Source: Campylobacter sp.
GTDB lineage: Bacteria > Campylobacterota > Campylobacteria > Campylobacterales > Campylobacteraceae
Direction of reading: 5' to 3'
DNA length: 45,370 nt
Assembly: GCF_019423325.1 (NCBI RefSeq)
Contig: NZ_JAHZBQ010000005.1
Span: 1-45,370 of the forward strand
A program made the translations under genes and the position numbers. The notes below the pieces were generated by a model. That model had not been told where the DNA came from. It was given only the letters and a program-made list of their open reading frames with translations, and ran no database searches. Positions 33,477-42,645 of this stretch are shown in pieces (positions within the stretch are counted from its first letter, which is position 1; every line of letters starts with the position of its first letter).

Positions 33477-35279
33477 ATGCAAGATTTTAGCAAGGAAAAG
33501 ATAGAGTCGCTGGTCGTCAGCTGGAAAAATCACAACAAAAACCAATTCTGGCTCAAAAAACAAACCGCGATCTCAAAGTATTTAGGCGAGATAAAGCGCT
33601 GCTTGGCGAGCTTTGATGAGACCGAGAGCGAGTTTTTGCAAACTTTATATATAAATCTCAGCGACGGCAATCTTAGAAGCTGCAAAATTTTATCTTTGGG
33701 CGAGAAGTTCGCGCACGCCGAGTATTTCTTTATGGATCAGTTTTTTGATTCCAATATCAGCGCGTTTTATTACGATTTCGCTTTCAAAGACCGCATCGTC
33801 GGCAAAAAGGAGTTGTTTCCTAAAAATGCCGTAAAAAGCGTAGATAGCGTGCTTAGCGGCGAGGATAAAAATATCGTCTCGCTTTATGTTTTTATCGAAA
33901 ATATCGTCAAAAATTTCAATAGCTATTCGCAGGAGCGCACCGCTCGCGATATTTTCAAACAAAAGCTAGTCAATTTTTACGACGAGCTTTACAGACTTCT
34001 TACGGCGGTGGATAGCGCTTTGGCGATCGATTTTTTCGACGTCGCGCTACATAATCAGCCCTTCGTGCTGATGGAATTTTTAAAATCTGCGATAAATGCC
34101 GATAATTTCTATCTGATCGACAGCTACCTAAGCGACGACGGGATGCTAAATTTAGGGCTTGCCGAGGACGGCGATTTTGCGCAAATTTCGCGCGAGAAGC
34201 TCTATCTGCTAGCTAGTATATTTGCGCAGTGTAACGACGAGTTTCCGACGCTCGTTTATCGCGATGAAACCGCGCAAATTCTATCCTTGCTCTACGACGA
34301 AAAGGTTGAAATTTTTGAAGAATTTTACGAAGTAAGCTCGCGATTTATCGCAGAATTTACCCCGTATCCGCAGGACGTCGTGGGCGCGGCTAGGATCGTG
34401 TATTCGTCGCTGTTTTTCGAATACGTCAAAAATTACAAGAGCGAAGAGGTCGCGAAAAATACGATATTTTACGGCGCGATCGGTACCGGCAAAACCCGCA
34501 GGCTGCGATCTTTGATCACCGAAAAGAAACTTGCGACGAAAAATTTCCGCTACGTTTGCCTGCACGAAGGCTTTGAATACCGCGACTTCATCGACGGATT
34601 TTATGGCGAAAACTTCATTAGCGGCGAGTTTAAGGCGCTGTGCAAAGAGGCGCTAAACGATCCGAAGGGCGAGTATTATTTTTTGATCGACAATGCAAGT
34701 GCCGCGAGCTTGGATAAAATTTTTGGCGAGGCGGCGGTACTTTTGGATCGCCGCTACGACGAGGAAGACGAGCTTTCGCTTATCCGCACGAAAAACTCCC
34801 ACGTAATCGACGGCTTTGAAGAGGGTGAGAAAGCGCGCGCCAGCGTCCTTTTAAAGGACGGCCGCTCATATTTTGCGGTGCCTAAAAATTTATACGTCCT
34901 ATGCACTCTAAGTGAACATAAATGCGTTTCGCCGTCGATTGCAAAGGCGTTTAGATGGATCAGATGCGAGTGCGATTACGGTGCGCTTGAGGATTATTTA
35001 AGAGATCGCGAGATCGTAAATGCAAGCGCGGTCGTTGCGGTTTGCAAGGCGCTGAATAAGTTTATCACCGATGAGGCAAGCGGCCTCGGCACGATCGGAC
35101 ACGGCGTATTTATGGGGCTAGCTCGCTACCAAAACAACGCACAGATCATGCAGGAGGGGCTAAACGGCTTTTTCGCCGAAGTGCTTGAGCCGATTTTTAG
35201 GTGTGGTTATGCAAACGGATCTACTGATTTTGCAATATCCAAAGGGCTCGCAGAGATTAAAGATATTTTTAAATTTTAG
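33477..35279 (+). CDS. McrB-like AAA+ ATPase, stand-alone
   Basis: 600 aa. Residues 1-320 are acidic and helical with no recognised domain. The ATPase part starts near 325: Walker A GAIGTGKT (333-340), Walker B YYFLIDNAS (the usual DEINR is degraded), then PKNLYVLCTLSEHKCVSPSI at the place where McrB has its TMNxxD signature, and AFRWIRCE for the arginine-finger region. It looks like a divergent McrB/dynein-related ATPase. There is no mcrC or other nuclease partner next to it, so restriction is unproved; it may be a degenerate defence ATPase or have another role. AAGGATGAG precedes the ATG. Confidence 0.6.
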   Translation: MQDFSKEKIESLVVSWKNHNKNQFWLKKQTAISKYLGEIKRCLASFDETESEFLQTLYINLSDGNLRSCKILSLGEKFAHAEYFFMDQFFDSNISAFYYDFAFKDRIVGKKELFPKNAVKSVDSVLSGEDKNIVSLYVFIENIVKNFNSYSQERTARDIFKQKLVNFYDELYRLLTAVDSALAIDFFDVALHNQPFVLMEFLKSAINADNFYLIDSYLSDDGMLNLGLAEDGDFAQISREKLYLLASIFAQCNDEFPTLVYRDETAQILSLLYDEKVEIFEEFYEVSSRFIAEFTPYPQDVVGAARIVYSSLFFEYVKNYKSEEVAKNTIFYGAIGTGKTRRLRSLITEKKLATKNFRYVCLHEGFEYRDFIDGFYGENFISGEFKALCKEALNDPKGEYYFLIDNASAASLDKIFGEAAVLLDRRYDEEDELSLIRTKNSHVIDGFEEGEKARASVLLKDGRSYFAVPKNLYVLCTLSEHKCVSPSIAKAFRWIRCECDYGALEDYLRDREIVNASAVVAVCKALNKFITDEASGLGTIGHGVFMGLARYQNNAQIMQEGLNGFFAEVLEPIFRCGYANGSTDFAISKGLAEIKDIFKF

Positions 35280-35406
35280 AGTATTTTAAAATTTGCAATG
35301 TACTAGGATTTGAACAAGAAATAATTATGCGTAATTTATTTTTACGACTATTTATATTTTGCGTGCATATTAGATTATCAAAGTATTCTGATAAAAGGAA
35401 TTTTGT

Positions 35407-36360
35407 ATGAAAAAAGATAATTTCATATCAATAGGTATCGTTTTTTATGATGAGTCCGATGCAAGAAAGATAATAGAGCTTCATGATCTCATGGAGAGCA
35501 GTTATAATTATTTTGAAATTTTAATATTAGATTTTGCTATTGATGTAGAATGTAAAAAACGATGCGATGATCTAATAAAGAGCATAACCAATACGCGAAT
35601 TATTAAATTATCAAATATCGTAGACATCGAAATAGCACATACGATTTTGATAGAAAATTGCATAGGAGATTTTTGCTGCATTGCTGATTTAGAGCATGAG
35701 GATATAAAAGATATAATTGGTATTCTTGACAAGGCAGAGACATTTGATATAACCATGGGTAGGCGCGAGCGGAAAGTGCAAACTATTTTTGAGTCAATGA
35801 TGTCCAAATTGTTTTATAAAATAGTATCTATATTTACCGGCGTAAAATTGAATAGTATGCATAGCGATTTTTTTGTTATAAATAAAAAGGTTATAAATCA
35901 TATAACAAAAAATGAAGATAAAGTAAAATTTCTGAGACTGATTAAATTAAACAACGGCTTTTCAAAATGCGATTATTTATATATGCCTATCGGTAAAGAA
36001 AACTATAAAAGAACATTTTTACAAAATGTAAATTTTACTATAGATATTATAGTAAATTATTCAAATAGATTAATTAGAACAGCAACCATATTATCGTTAT
36101 TTGCATCTACTTTAAATTTATTTTATATTTTGTATGTATTGATAAGCTATATCTTAAATAAAAATGTAGCAAGCGGATGGACTTCTTCAAATTTGTATAC
36201 TTCTTTTACTTTCTTTATACTTTTTTTGGTATTGGCTATTTTGGGAGAACATATAAGGATAATAATTCAAAATCAAAAAAATACTCCATTATATGAAATT
36301 TCAGATGAAAAAAGTAGTTTGACGTTATTTTCGTCTAAAAAAAATGTAGATAAAGAGTAA
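35407..36360 (+). CDS. divergent membrane-anchored glycosyltransferase family 2 protein (GtrB/DPM1-like)
   Basis: 317 aa. A GT2-type N-terminal domain (FISIGIVFYDESDARK, then an acidic ADLEHED in place of the DxD motif) is followed by two membrane helices (about 222-250 and 262-285), as in polyprenyl-phosphate glycosyltransferases. Many usual GT2 residues are missing, so activity is uncertain. AAAAGGAATTT precedes the ATG. It opens an AT-rich five-gene block that seems to build a surface glycan or glycolipid. Function is inference from fold and context. Confidence 0.65.
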   Translation: MKKDNFISIGIVFYDESDARKIIELHDLMESSYNYFEILILDFAIDVECKKRCDDLIKSITNTRIIKLSNIVDIEIAHTILIENCIGDFCCIADLEHEDIKDIIGILDKAETFDITMGRRERKVQTIFESMMSKLFYKIVSIFTGVKLNSMHSDFFVINKKVINHITKNEDKVKFLRLIKLNNGFSKCDYLYMPIGKENYKRTFLQNVNFTIDIIVNYSNRLIRTATILSLFASTLNLFYILYVLISYILNKNVASGWTSSNLYTSFTFFILFLVLAILGEHIRIIIQNQKNTPLYEISDEKSSLTLFSSKKNVDKE

Positions 36361-36379
36361 AATAGGGATTTTGAAGCAT

Positions 36380-37525
36380 ATGAAAAAATATGATTGTATC
36401 GTCATAGGCGGAGGCTTCTTCGGTTCAACGCTAGGGATGTTTTTGAAAGAATATTTTGATGATGTCGTCGTAATAGAACAAGAAGACGATATATTAAAGA
36501 GGGCTAGCTATGTAAATCAAGCAAGAGTTCATATGGGATACCATTATCCAAGAAGCTTGGTAACAGCCTTAAGATCAATGGCGAATTTCCCTAAATTTAT
36601 AAGAGATTTTGCGAAAGCTATTAAAGATGACTTTGATAAATATTACGCAATTGCAAGAATCGGCTCCAAAGTAAATTCTAAACAGTTTTATGAAATGTAT
36701 AAAAAGATAGGGGCTCCAATAAAAGTAGCCCCCGGCAGTATCAAGGCGATGTTTGACGATAGGCTTATAGAGGATGTCTTTAGAGTGAAAGAATTTGCAT
36801 TTGACGCAAAAATTTTAAAAGAAATTATACAAGAAAAATATATTGAAACAAAATGCGAGCTGAGACTAAATACTACCGTTTATGGTATTGAAAATGGAAA
36901 CGATGGATATATAAGCGTGAATTTAAAAGAAGATGAAAGCATCTGTGCAAAATTTGTATTTAATTGCACTTATTCGGGGCTGAATACTATTTTGCAACAT
37001 TCCAATCTGCCGTTGTTAAATTTAAAACATGAAATCACGGAGATGTCTCTTATAGAGATGCCGGATGAGTTGAAAAATTTTTCTATTACCGTTATGGACG
37101 GTCCATTTTTTTCAATCATGCCGTTTCCTTCAAAAGGATTAAATACATTTAGCCATGTAAGATATACCCCGCACGGTAGCTGGACTGATCGCGAGGAATA
37201 CCATAATGGATATGATGTTCTTAACTCGTATCATAAGAGATCAAATTTTAAATATATGATTAACGATGCAAAAAGATATATTCCGATGCTTGAAGATGTG
37301 ATTTATAAAGATAGTATATTTGAAGTAAAGACCGTATTGGTTAAAAATGAGATGAATGACGGAAGGCCTATTTTATTTACCAAGGACTACGGGATAAAAA
37401 ATTTTTCAAATATAATGGGCGGAAAGATAGATAATATTTATGATATACTCGATACTATAAAAGAAGCCAAAGATTTTTTGGGTGTTAAAAAAAGAAATTT
37501 TTGGAATATTTTTTCAAATATTTAA
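36380..37525 (+). CDS. FAD-dependent oxidoreductase (DAO-like)
   Basis: 381 aa from ATG 36380; a TTG at 36371 (three residues more) has equal claim on the AGGGATT site. The N-terminal YDCIVIGGGFFGSTLGMFL and VVIEQEDD form the FAD Rossmann fold, and RASYVNQARVHMGYHYPRS follows. FNCTYSGLN is in the usual second FAD-contact area. Family is D-amino-acid-oxidase-like; the substrate is unknown, but in this block it likely oxidises a sugar or amino-sugar intermediate. Ten bases separate it from the gene before and nine from the next. Confidence 0.75.
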   Translation: MKKYDCIVIGGGFFGSTLGMFLKEYFDDVVVIEQEDDILKRASYVNQARVHMGYHYPRSLVTALRSMANFPKFIRDFAKAIKDDFDKYYAIARIGSKVNSKQFYEMYKKIGAPIKVAPGSIKAMFDDRLIEDVFRVKEFAFDAKILKEIIQEKYIETKCELRLNTTVYGIENGNDGYISVNLKEDESICAKFVFNCTYSGLNTILQHSNLPLLNLKHEITEMSLIEMPDELKNFSITVMDGPFFSIMPFPSKGLNTFSHVRYTPHGSWTDREEYHNGYDVLNSYHKRSNFKYMINDAKRYIPMLEDVIYKDSIFEVKTVLVKNEMNDGRPILFTKDYGIKNFSNIMGGKIDNIYDILDTIKEAKDFLGVKKRNFWNIFSNI

Positions 37526-37533
37526 GATAGATC

Positions 37534-38268
37534 ATGTTTGTACCCGATATAGAAATAACGATACCCGTTTTAAACGAAGAAAAGACTTTAAAAAATCAAA
37601 TTCTGAAAATAATAGAATTTTTAGATAAGGATTGCGGTCACTATGGACAAATAGGGCTTGTTATATCGGATAATGGTTCAAATGATAGAACAAGCTATAT
37701 AGCGCAGGAATTTCAAGAAAATGACCCTAGGATAAGATATTTAAGGCTTGAAGAAAAGGGTGTCGGTAGGGCATTAAAAGCTTCGTGGCTAAGTAGTAAG
37801 GCCGGTATAATAGGTTACATGGATCTTGATCTGTCTACGGATATTGAGCATTTGCATCAGGTGTTTGATGCGCTTTTAAGCGATAAATACGATATGGTTG
37901 CAGGAACGAGGCTCGCAAAAGAATCCGTCGTTACGGGAAGGTCGATCATTAGAAATTTTACGAGTAGAATTTTTAATGAAATTATAAGTTTAAGCTTTCG
38001 TGGAAATTTTACGGACGGAATGTGCGGGTTTAAATTTTTAAAAAGAGATATATTGGAAGTTTTAATAGAGAATGGGGTGGATAATAATGGCTGGTTTTTC
38101 TCTACGGAGCTTTTGGTCGTTGCCGACTACAAGAAATTTAGAATTTTAGATCTACCTATTAGGTGGACGGACGATCCAAACTCTAAAGTAAAAATTATTA
38201 AACTATCCATAGAATATCTTAAAGCGATTTTTAATTTAAAAAAAAGATTAAAACAAAATGAAGTCTAA
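37534..38268 (+). CDS. glycosyltransferase family 2 (dolichyl/undecaprenyl-phosphate sugar type)
   Basis: 244 aa, soluble GT2. IEITIPVLNEEKTL, LVISDNGSNDRTS, GVGRALKASW, GYMDLDLSTD (DxD metal site) and GTRLAKES with DGMCGFKFLKRD are classic for DPM1-like transferases that load a lipid phosphate with a sugar. It lacks the membrane tail found in its neighbour at 35407. It overlaps the next gene by 11 bases, so the block is one transcript. Confidence 0.9.
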   Translation: MFVPDIEITIPVLNEEKTLKNQILKIIEFLDKDCGHYGQIGLVISDNGSNDRTSYIAQEFQENDPRIRYLRLEEKGVGRALKASWLSSKAGIIGYMDLDLSTDIEHLHQVFDALLSDKYDMVAGTRLAKESVVTGRSIIRNFTSRIFNEIISLSFRGNFTDGMCGFKFLKRDILEVLIENGVDNNGWFFSTELLVVADYKKFRILDLPIRWTDDPNSKVKIIKLSIEYLKAIFNLKKRLKQNEV

Positions 38269-39172
38269 AAAGCTTATTTTAGGGACTGCTTTATGGGGGT
38301 GGGCTGTTTCTAAATCCGAAGCATTTTTAATTTTAGACAAATTTGTAGAAGCTGGAAACTATCATATAGATTGCGCTACTAACTATCCAATTAATGGAAA
38401 TATAAAAGATTTTGGTTTGGCTTTAAAATGGCTATTGCAATGGTGTAATCTTAATAAAAATGCTATTTCGCTATTGGTCAAAATAGGATCTATCAATAAC
38501 CTAGGAACTTCTTTTGTAGATTTGAGTAAAGATCATATTTTAAAAACCTATGATAAATTATTATCAGATTTTAATGATTCATTGGGGTGTATAGCTATCC
38601 ATTGGGACAATAGAGACAATCGGATTTCAATCAAAGAAACAATATCTGCTTTAAACGAATTAAAAAAGCAAGGTATTGATATTGGTTTATCCGGGATAAA
38701 AAATCCTAGGATTTATTATGAATTAATGCCGATATTAGCTGATAGTTGGATTATTCAATGCAAGGAAAATTTGCTAACGAACGAAGCGAGGATAAAATAT
38801 CAAAAATTTTTTTCGAATGCAACCTACTATGCTTATGGAATCAATATAGGTGGGTTGAAAATTTTATATAACGATAGTATATCGGCAAGAATTAGAAAAA
38901 TAAAATATCCTATGAAGTTGAAAGAAGCTTTTTTTGATGCTTTAAATACTGATAATATTTTATCTGACATCGGACTTATAAGCATAAATGATATTAATAT
39001 GTCTTTTATTTATACGAATCTTGCATATGATGGGATAATTATAGGTCCAAGAAATTTAGAACAATTGAATTCAACCCTTAAAACTTTTAATACTTTAAAG
39101 TCGTTGGGATTGGGCGATAGGGATAGTCTTGTAAAATTTTTAAAAGAACTACAAGATACTATAAAAGCATAA
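38258..39172 (+). CDS. aldo/keto reductase family protein
   Basis: 304 aa. LGTALWGWAVSKSEAF at the start, then DCATNYPIN (catalytic Asp and Tyr five apart), LLVKIGS (catalytic Lys) and CIAIHWDN (catalytic His): all four AKR catalytic residues are in place. IGLSGIKN, IIQCKENL and IIIGPRNLEQLN match the later barrel strands. Substrate is presumably a sugar intermediate of the block. It overlaps the upstream GT2 gene by 11 bases. Confidence 0.82.
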   Translation: MKSKKLILGTALWGWAVSKSEAFLILDKFVEAGNYHIDCATNYPINGNIKDFGLALKWLLQWCNLNKNAISLLVKIGSINNLGTSFVDLSKDHILKTYDKLLSDFNDSLGCIAIHWDNRDNRISIKETISALNELKKQGIDIGLSGIKNPRIYYELMPILADSWIIQCKENLLTNEARIKYQKFFSNATYYAYGINIGGLKILYNDSISARIRKIKYPMKLKEAFFDALNTDNILSDIGLISINDINMSFIYTNLAYDGIIIGPRNLEQLNSTLKTFNTLKSLGLGDRDSLVKFLKELQDTIKA

Positions 39173-39184
39173 AAAAATGGTATC

Positions 39185-40474
39185 TTAAATTTTGATTATT
39201 TCCTTAGTAGCATTTTTAGCTGATACAATTGACTTACAAATTATAAAAATAATTATGCTAAACAGTAAAAGAGGATTCATCAAAACCTCCAATGAAGCCC
39301 CCAGTTTAAAGATGTAATTTTTTGGTACTAATAAAAAGACGCTTGCAATAATTATCGGCATAAAGAATTTTGACTTTATATCAAATCGTAATGAAAGAAG
39401 CAGAAATATAAAAAATATTGTCATATAATACGTTGCAAAGATTGATGATATAAGAACATATAGCGAAGAAATTAAAAATATAAAGTCAAAGCTGGTGATT
39501 CTGCGTTTAATAAATAGATATATAGATAAAATACCAATAAAACTTAAAGAGATAAAAATTATTTTATTAATAACTTCTATATTGTTAAATTTTAGAATTT
39601 TAAATATCCCAAGTAGAGAGTTATTAAAGTTTATATCTTGATTCCCTAAAACGGATAATTTATAATAAATTTTAATCCCTTTCTTAAAATTTTCAAAAGT
39701 ATAGTCGGAATATAAATAATTTGCAAAATTTAAAAAAGTGCCAAATAATAAAATAGCAACTAAGCCTGAAAATATAATTCCTATCAAGCCTTTTTTAAAT
39801 CCGTATATAAAAAACAATAAGCCTAGAAAAAATGCATTGGGGCGCATATTAAACATTATTGCCATAAGCATTATTGGTATAATTATAGAATTTTTTCTAA
39901 AAACATTATAAAGGAAAAATATCGTCGTAAAATTTGTTACAATCGAATATATATGACCGCGGGTGAGGGTAAAAAGCATAGGATAACTAAACAAAACCAC
40001 TATAAGTAAAAGTGGTCGCTCTTTCTTATCTTTACCAAAAAAGAACGCCAATATATATATTGAACTAAATGTTATTATATAAAATAATGCCAGTAATAAA
40101 TTAGGATCGTTATGCTTTATAATTCTTGCGTTTATAAGTGATATAATAGTTGCGAGTGGGGGAAGATGGAAATGGGTAAGTTCTCCCGACTGCAATTTGT
40201 CTAAGGATCCGTAAGGATTGTCTGTATAATAGCTTTGAAAAAGTTGAGACCATTGACGATAATCTATGTTTTCATTTTGAAGGTAGCTTAGCGCGACTTT
40301 GATTAAGTCCGCGTGTAGATCTTGCGGAGTGAATAAAAAAGTGGTATACGGATAGCTTTCTGCATAAGATACTGATAAAAAGTTGAAAAAGGCATTTAAA
40401 AAAGTAAAAAGCACAATCATGTAAAACCATACGTTTGCTTTATTAAAATCCAGTTCGATAGTAAATTTATTCAT
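39185..40474 (-). CDS. polytopic GT-C type glycosyltransferase (GT87/DUF2029-like)
   Basis: 429 aa, about ten to twelve membrane helices, Phe/Ile-rich. After the first helix lies a periplasmic loop with TPQDLHADLIKVALSYL, whose Asp positions suit the catalytic acidic residue of GT-C enzymes, and then HFHLPPLATIIS, as in polyprenyl-phosphate-mannose-dependent transferases of the GT87 group. It probably uses the lipid-linked sugar made by the GT2 enzymes in the block. It is convergent with the aldo/keto reductase, 12 bases apart. Confidence 0.65.
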   Translation of the reverse strand: MNKFTIELDFNKANVWFYMIVLFTFLNAFFNFLSVSYAESYPYTTFLFTPQDLHADLIKVALSYLQNENIDYRQWSQLFQSYYTDNPYGSLDKLQSGELTHFHLPPLATIISLINARIIKHNDPNLLLALFYIITFSSIYILAFFFGKDKKERPLLLIVVLFSYPMLFTLTRGHIYSIVTNFTTIFFLYNVFRKNSIIIPIMLMAIMFNMRPNAFFLGLLFFIYGFKKGLIGIIFSGLVAILLFGTFLNFANYLYSDYTFENFKKGIKIYYKLSVLGNQDINFNNSLLGIFKILKFNNIEVINKIIFISLSFIGILSIYLFIKRRITSFDFIFLISSLYVLISSIFATYYMTIFFIFLLLSLRFDIKSKFFMPIIIASVFLLVPKNYIFKLGASLEVLMNPLLLFSIIIFIICKSIVSAKNATKEIIKI

Positions 40475-40561
40475 TACTTATTTCCTTCATTCATCGCGCT
40501 AATTAATTTCGATGAATGATTGGTTTGATTGATTAAAAAGAACATAAGCACATAGGACCTA

Positions 40562-41071
40562 TTAGCCCAAAAGCCCCGCGCCTTTTACCTTCTGCGAGCG
40601 ATCCGCTGCGTAGATCCTCTTCCCGCCTACTACTTTGCCGCCCTCGATTTTGCCGCCCTTTACGTCGTATTTCCAGATCGGCGCGGCCGCCTTGAAATCC
40701 TCCACAAACTCGTTTATTAGCGCCAGAGCGACCTTGCGCTGCGGGCTTACGACGCCTGCGACGTAGGAGCTTTCGTGGATAGGCACGCCCCCGTTTGAAT
40801 GCGCAAAAAGCACGAATGCGCCCTGTGTCGCGGCCTTTTGCTGCCACACTTCGAACCAAGTTCGCAAAATCGGCTCGTATATATCGAAGCTAAGCGCGCA
40901 GATGCCGCCCTCGTCGCGCACGATGCCTACGAAAGTAATGAACGCGCCGCAATTTGCGTCCTTAAATTTAGCGTACCAGCGCGATAAAATCGCATCTACG
41001 TTCAGGCTACCCTCATAAATTTCAGGCCCGATCCCACTTAAAATTTCCGGATTAAATTTAGCCTCGCTCAT
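40562..41071 (-). CDS. moaE: molybdopterin synthase large subunit
   Basis: 169 aa. NCGAFITFVGIVRDEGG, the ALSFDIYEP block, AHSNGGVPIHESSYVAGVVSPQR and IWKYDVKGGK (active-site lysines) are the MoaE pattern. With MoaD it inserts two sulfurs into precursor Z to make molybdopterin, needed for formate dehydrogenase and other molybdo- or tungsto-enzymes. It lies 15 bases after moaD on the same strand. The C-terminus (about 20 residues past GGKRIYAADR) is somewhat long. Confidence 0.93.
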   Translation of the reverse strand: MSEAKFNPEILSGIGPEIYEGSLNVDAILSRWYAKFKDANCGAFITFVGIVRDEGGICALSFDIYEPILRTWFEVWQQKAATQGAFVLFAHSNGGVPIHESSYVAGVVSPQRKVALALINEFVEDFKAAAPIWKYDVKGGKIEGGKVVGGKRIYAADRSQKVKGAGLLG

Positions 41072-41086
41072 CGCCGCCTCCTAAGC

Positions 41087-41308
41087 TTAGCCGCCGCAAA
41101 CGGGAGGTAGAAGGCTCACGCGATCGCCGGATTTAAGCGCAAAATTCGCATCATAAATCATCTTATCATTTACCGCCACGGCGCAGTTTGCAAGCCACTC
41201 CCGCAGACTTTCGTCCTTTTGCAGCTCCGCTTTTACCTCTTGCAAGGAGTTTGCGTTTAGGTGCAGGGACTCGCGTCCGATCGGCCCTAAAAATTCTATC
41301 TCTACCAT
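41087..41308 (-). CDS. moaD: molybdopterin synthase sulfur-carrier subunit
   Basis: 73-aa ubiquitin-like protein ending LPPVCGG; the terminal Gly-Gly is adenylated and thiocarboxylated to deliver sulfur to MoaE. Length is normal. It is the promoter-proximal gene of the moaDE pair and is divergent from nspC, as in the C. jejuni nspC region. Confidence 0.93.
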   Translation of the reverse strand: MVEIEFLGPIGRESLHLNANSLQEVKAELQKDESLREWLANCAVAVNDKMIYDANFALKSGDRVSLLPPVCGG

Positions 41309-41362
41309 TTTTATCCTTTTTTAAAGATTGGGCGATTTTAACCAAAAATTCATAAAATTTTA

Positions 41363-41368
41363 TATAAT
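41363..41368 (+). promoter_or_regulatory. candidate -10 box for nspC
   Basis: TATAAT in TTATATAATTG, 28 bases upstream of the nspC start. Typical Campylobacter sigma-70 -10 box without a clear -35. Confidence 0.5.
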
Positions 41369-41395
41369 TGCGTAAAAATTTAATGAGGAAAAACG

Positions 41396-42550
41396 ATGAA
41401 AATCGATGAAATTTCGACCCCCGCCTACGTGTGCGAGGAGCAAAAACTGGTAAAAAATTTAGAAATTTTACGCGGCGTAGGCGAGCGAAGCGGCGCAAAA
41501 ATTCTATGCGCACTAAAAGGCTTTGCGTTTAGCTTCGCGATGCCTTACATTGACAGATACCTCTGGGGTGCGACTTGCAGCGGTCTGCATGAGGCGAAAT
41601 TTGCCGCGGAATTTATCAAAAACGGCGAAATCCACACATACTCGCCCGCGTTTAAAGAGGATGATTTGGATGAAATTTTAAAAATTTCAAACCATGTCGT
41701 GTTCAATAGCGCCGCGCAGTGGCAAAAATACCGCGCAAAGGCGCTCTCTGCGGGAGCATCGTGTGGACTACGGCTAAATCCGCAAACTTCCTTCGCGCCC
41801 AAAGACGCTTACAATCCGTGCGGCAGCTTTAGCAGGCTCGGGATGAGGCTTGAAGCGCTGCAGCGGGCGATTTTGCAAGACGGCGAGTTTTTGCGCGGCA
41901 TCTCGGGGCTGCATTTTCACGCGCTGTGCGAAGAGAGCGCACAGAGCCTAGGGCGGGTGCTTGAGGTTTTCGAGGCGAAATTTAGCAAGTATTTTAGAGC
42001 CCTAAAGTGGCTAAATTTCGGCGGCGGCCATCACATCACGCGCGCAGGCTACGATGTGGAGCTGCTAATAGATCTGATCAAAAAATTTCGCGAAAAATAC
42101 GGGCTTGAAATTTATCTTGAGCCGGGCGAAGCGGTCGGCTGGGAGTGCGGATATTTAGTTGCTAGCGTGCTTGACATCGTAGAAAACGGCGCTAAAATCG
42201 CTATCTTAGACGCTTCTTCTGAAGCTCATATGCCCGATACCGTGCTGATGCCGTATCGTCCTGCGGTGCGCGGCGAGAGCAAGAGCGGTAAATTTAGCTA
42301 TCGCTTCGGCGGAAATACCTGCCTCGCGGGCGACGTCGTAGGGCTTGAGAGCGGACAGCCCGAGTATAAATTTGACGCGCCGCTAAACATCGGCGATCGG
42401 GTGATTTTCGAGGATCAGATCCACTACACGATCGTGAAAAACACGACCTTTAACGGCATCAAGCTGCCCGATCTCGTCTTGGCGGACGAGTGCGGAGAGG
42501 TTTTGGCAATCAAAAAATTCGGCTACGACGAGTATGCGCGGCGAAACTAG
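41396..42550 (+). CDS. nspC: carboxynorspermidine/carboxyspermidine decarboxylase
   Basis: 384 aa, PLP-dependent fold-III decarboxylase. STPAYVCEEQKL at the start, CALKGFAFS with PLP lysine 41, GLHFHALCEES, NFGGGHHITR, YLEPGEAVGWECG and DVVGLESGQPEY fit NspC. It makes (nor)spermidine in the alternative polyamine pathway used by campylobacters. The name follows the family; which of the two polyamines is the product cannot be told here. ATGAGGAAAAACG precedes the ATG. Confidence 0.94.
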   Translation: MKIDEISTPAYVCEEQKLVKNLEILRGVGERSGAKILCALKGFAFSFAMPYIDRYLWGATCSGLHEAKFAAEFIKNGEIHTYSPAFKEDDLDEILKISNHVVFNSAAQWQKYRAKALSAGASCGLRLNPQTSFAPKDAYNPCGSFSRLGMRLEALQRAILQDGEFLRGISGLHFHALCEESAQSLGRVLEVFEAKFSKYFRALKWLNFGGGHHITRAGYDVELLIDLIKKFREKYGLEIYLEPGEAVGWECGYLVASVLDIVENGAKIAILDASSEAHMPDTVLMPYRPAVRGESKSGKFSYRFGGNTCLAGDVVGLESGQPEYKFDAPLNIGDRVIFEDQIHYTIVKNTTFNGIKLPDLVLADECGEVLAIKKFGYDEYARRN

Positions 42551-42610
42551 CGCCGCACTTAATGCAAAAATGTAATTTTGCTTTGTAAGAAAATTTTTTG
42601 CAAAAAATGA

Positions 42611-42616
42611 TATAAT
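42611..42616 (+). promoter_or_regulatory. candidate -10 box for the formate dehydrogenase cytochrome b gene
   Basis: TATAAT in TGATATAATCGG, 30 bases upstream of the start. TGA-TATAAT resembles an extended -10 box. Confidence 0.5.
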
Positions 42617-42645
42617 CGGCTTGAATTTTATATCTAAGGAAATCC

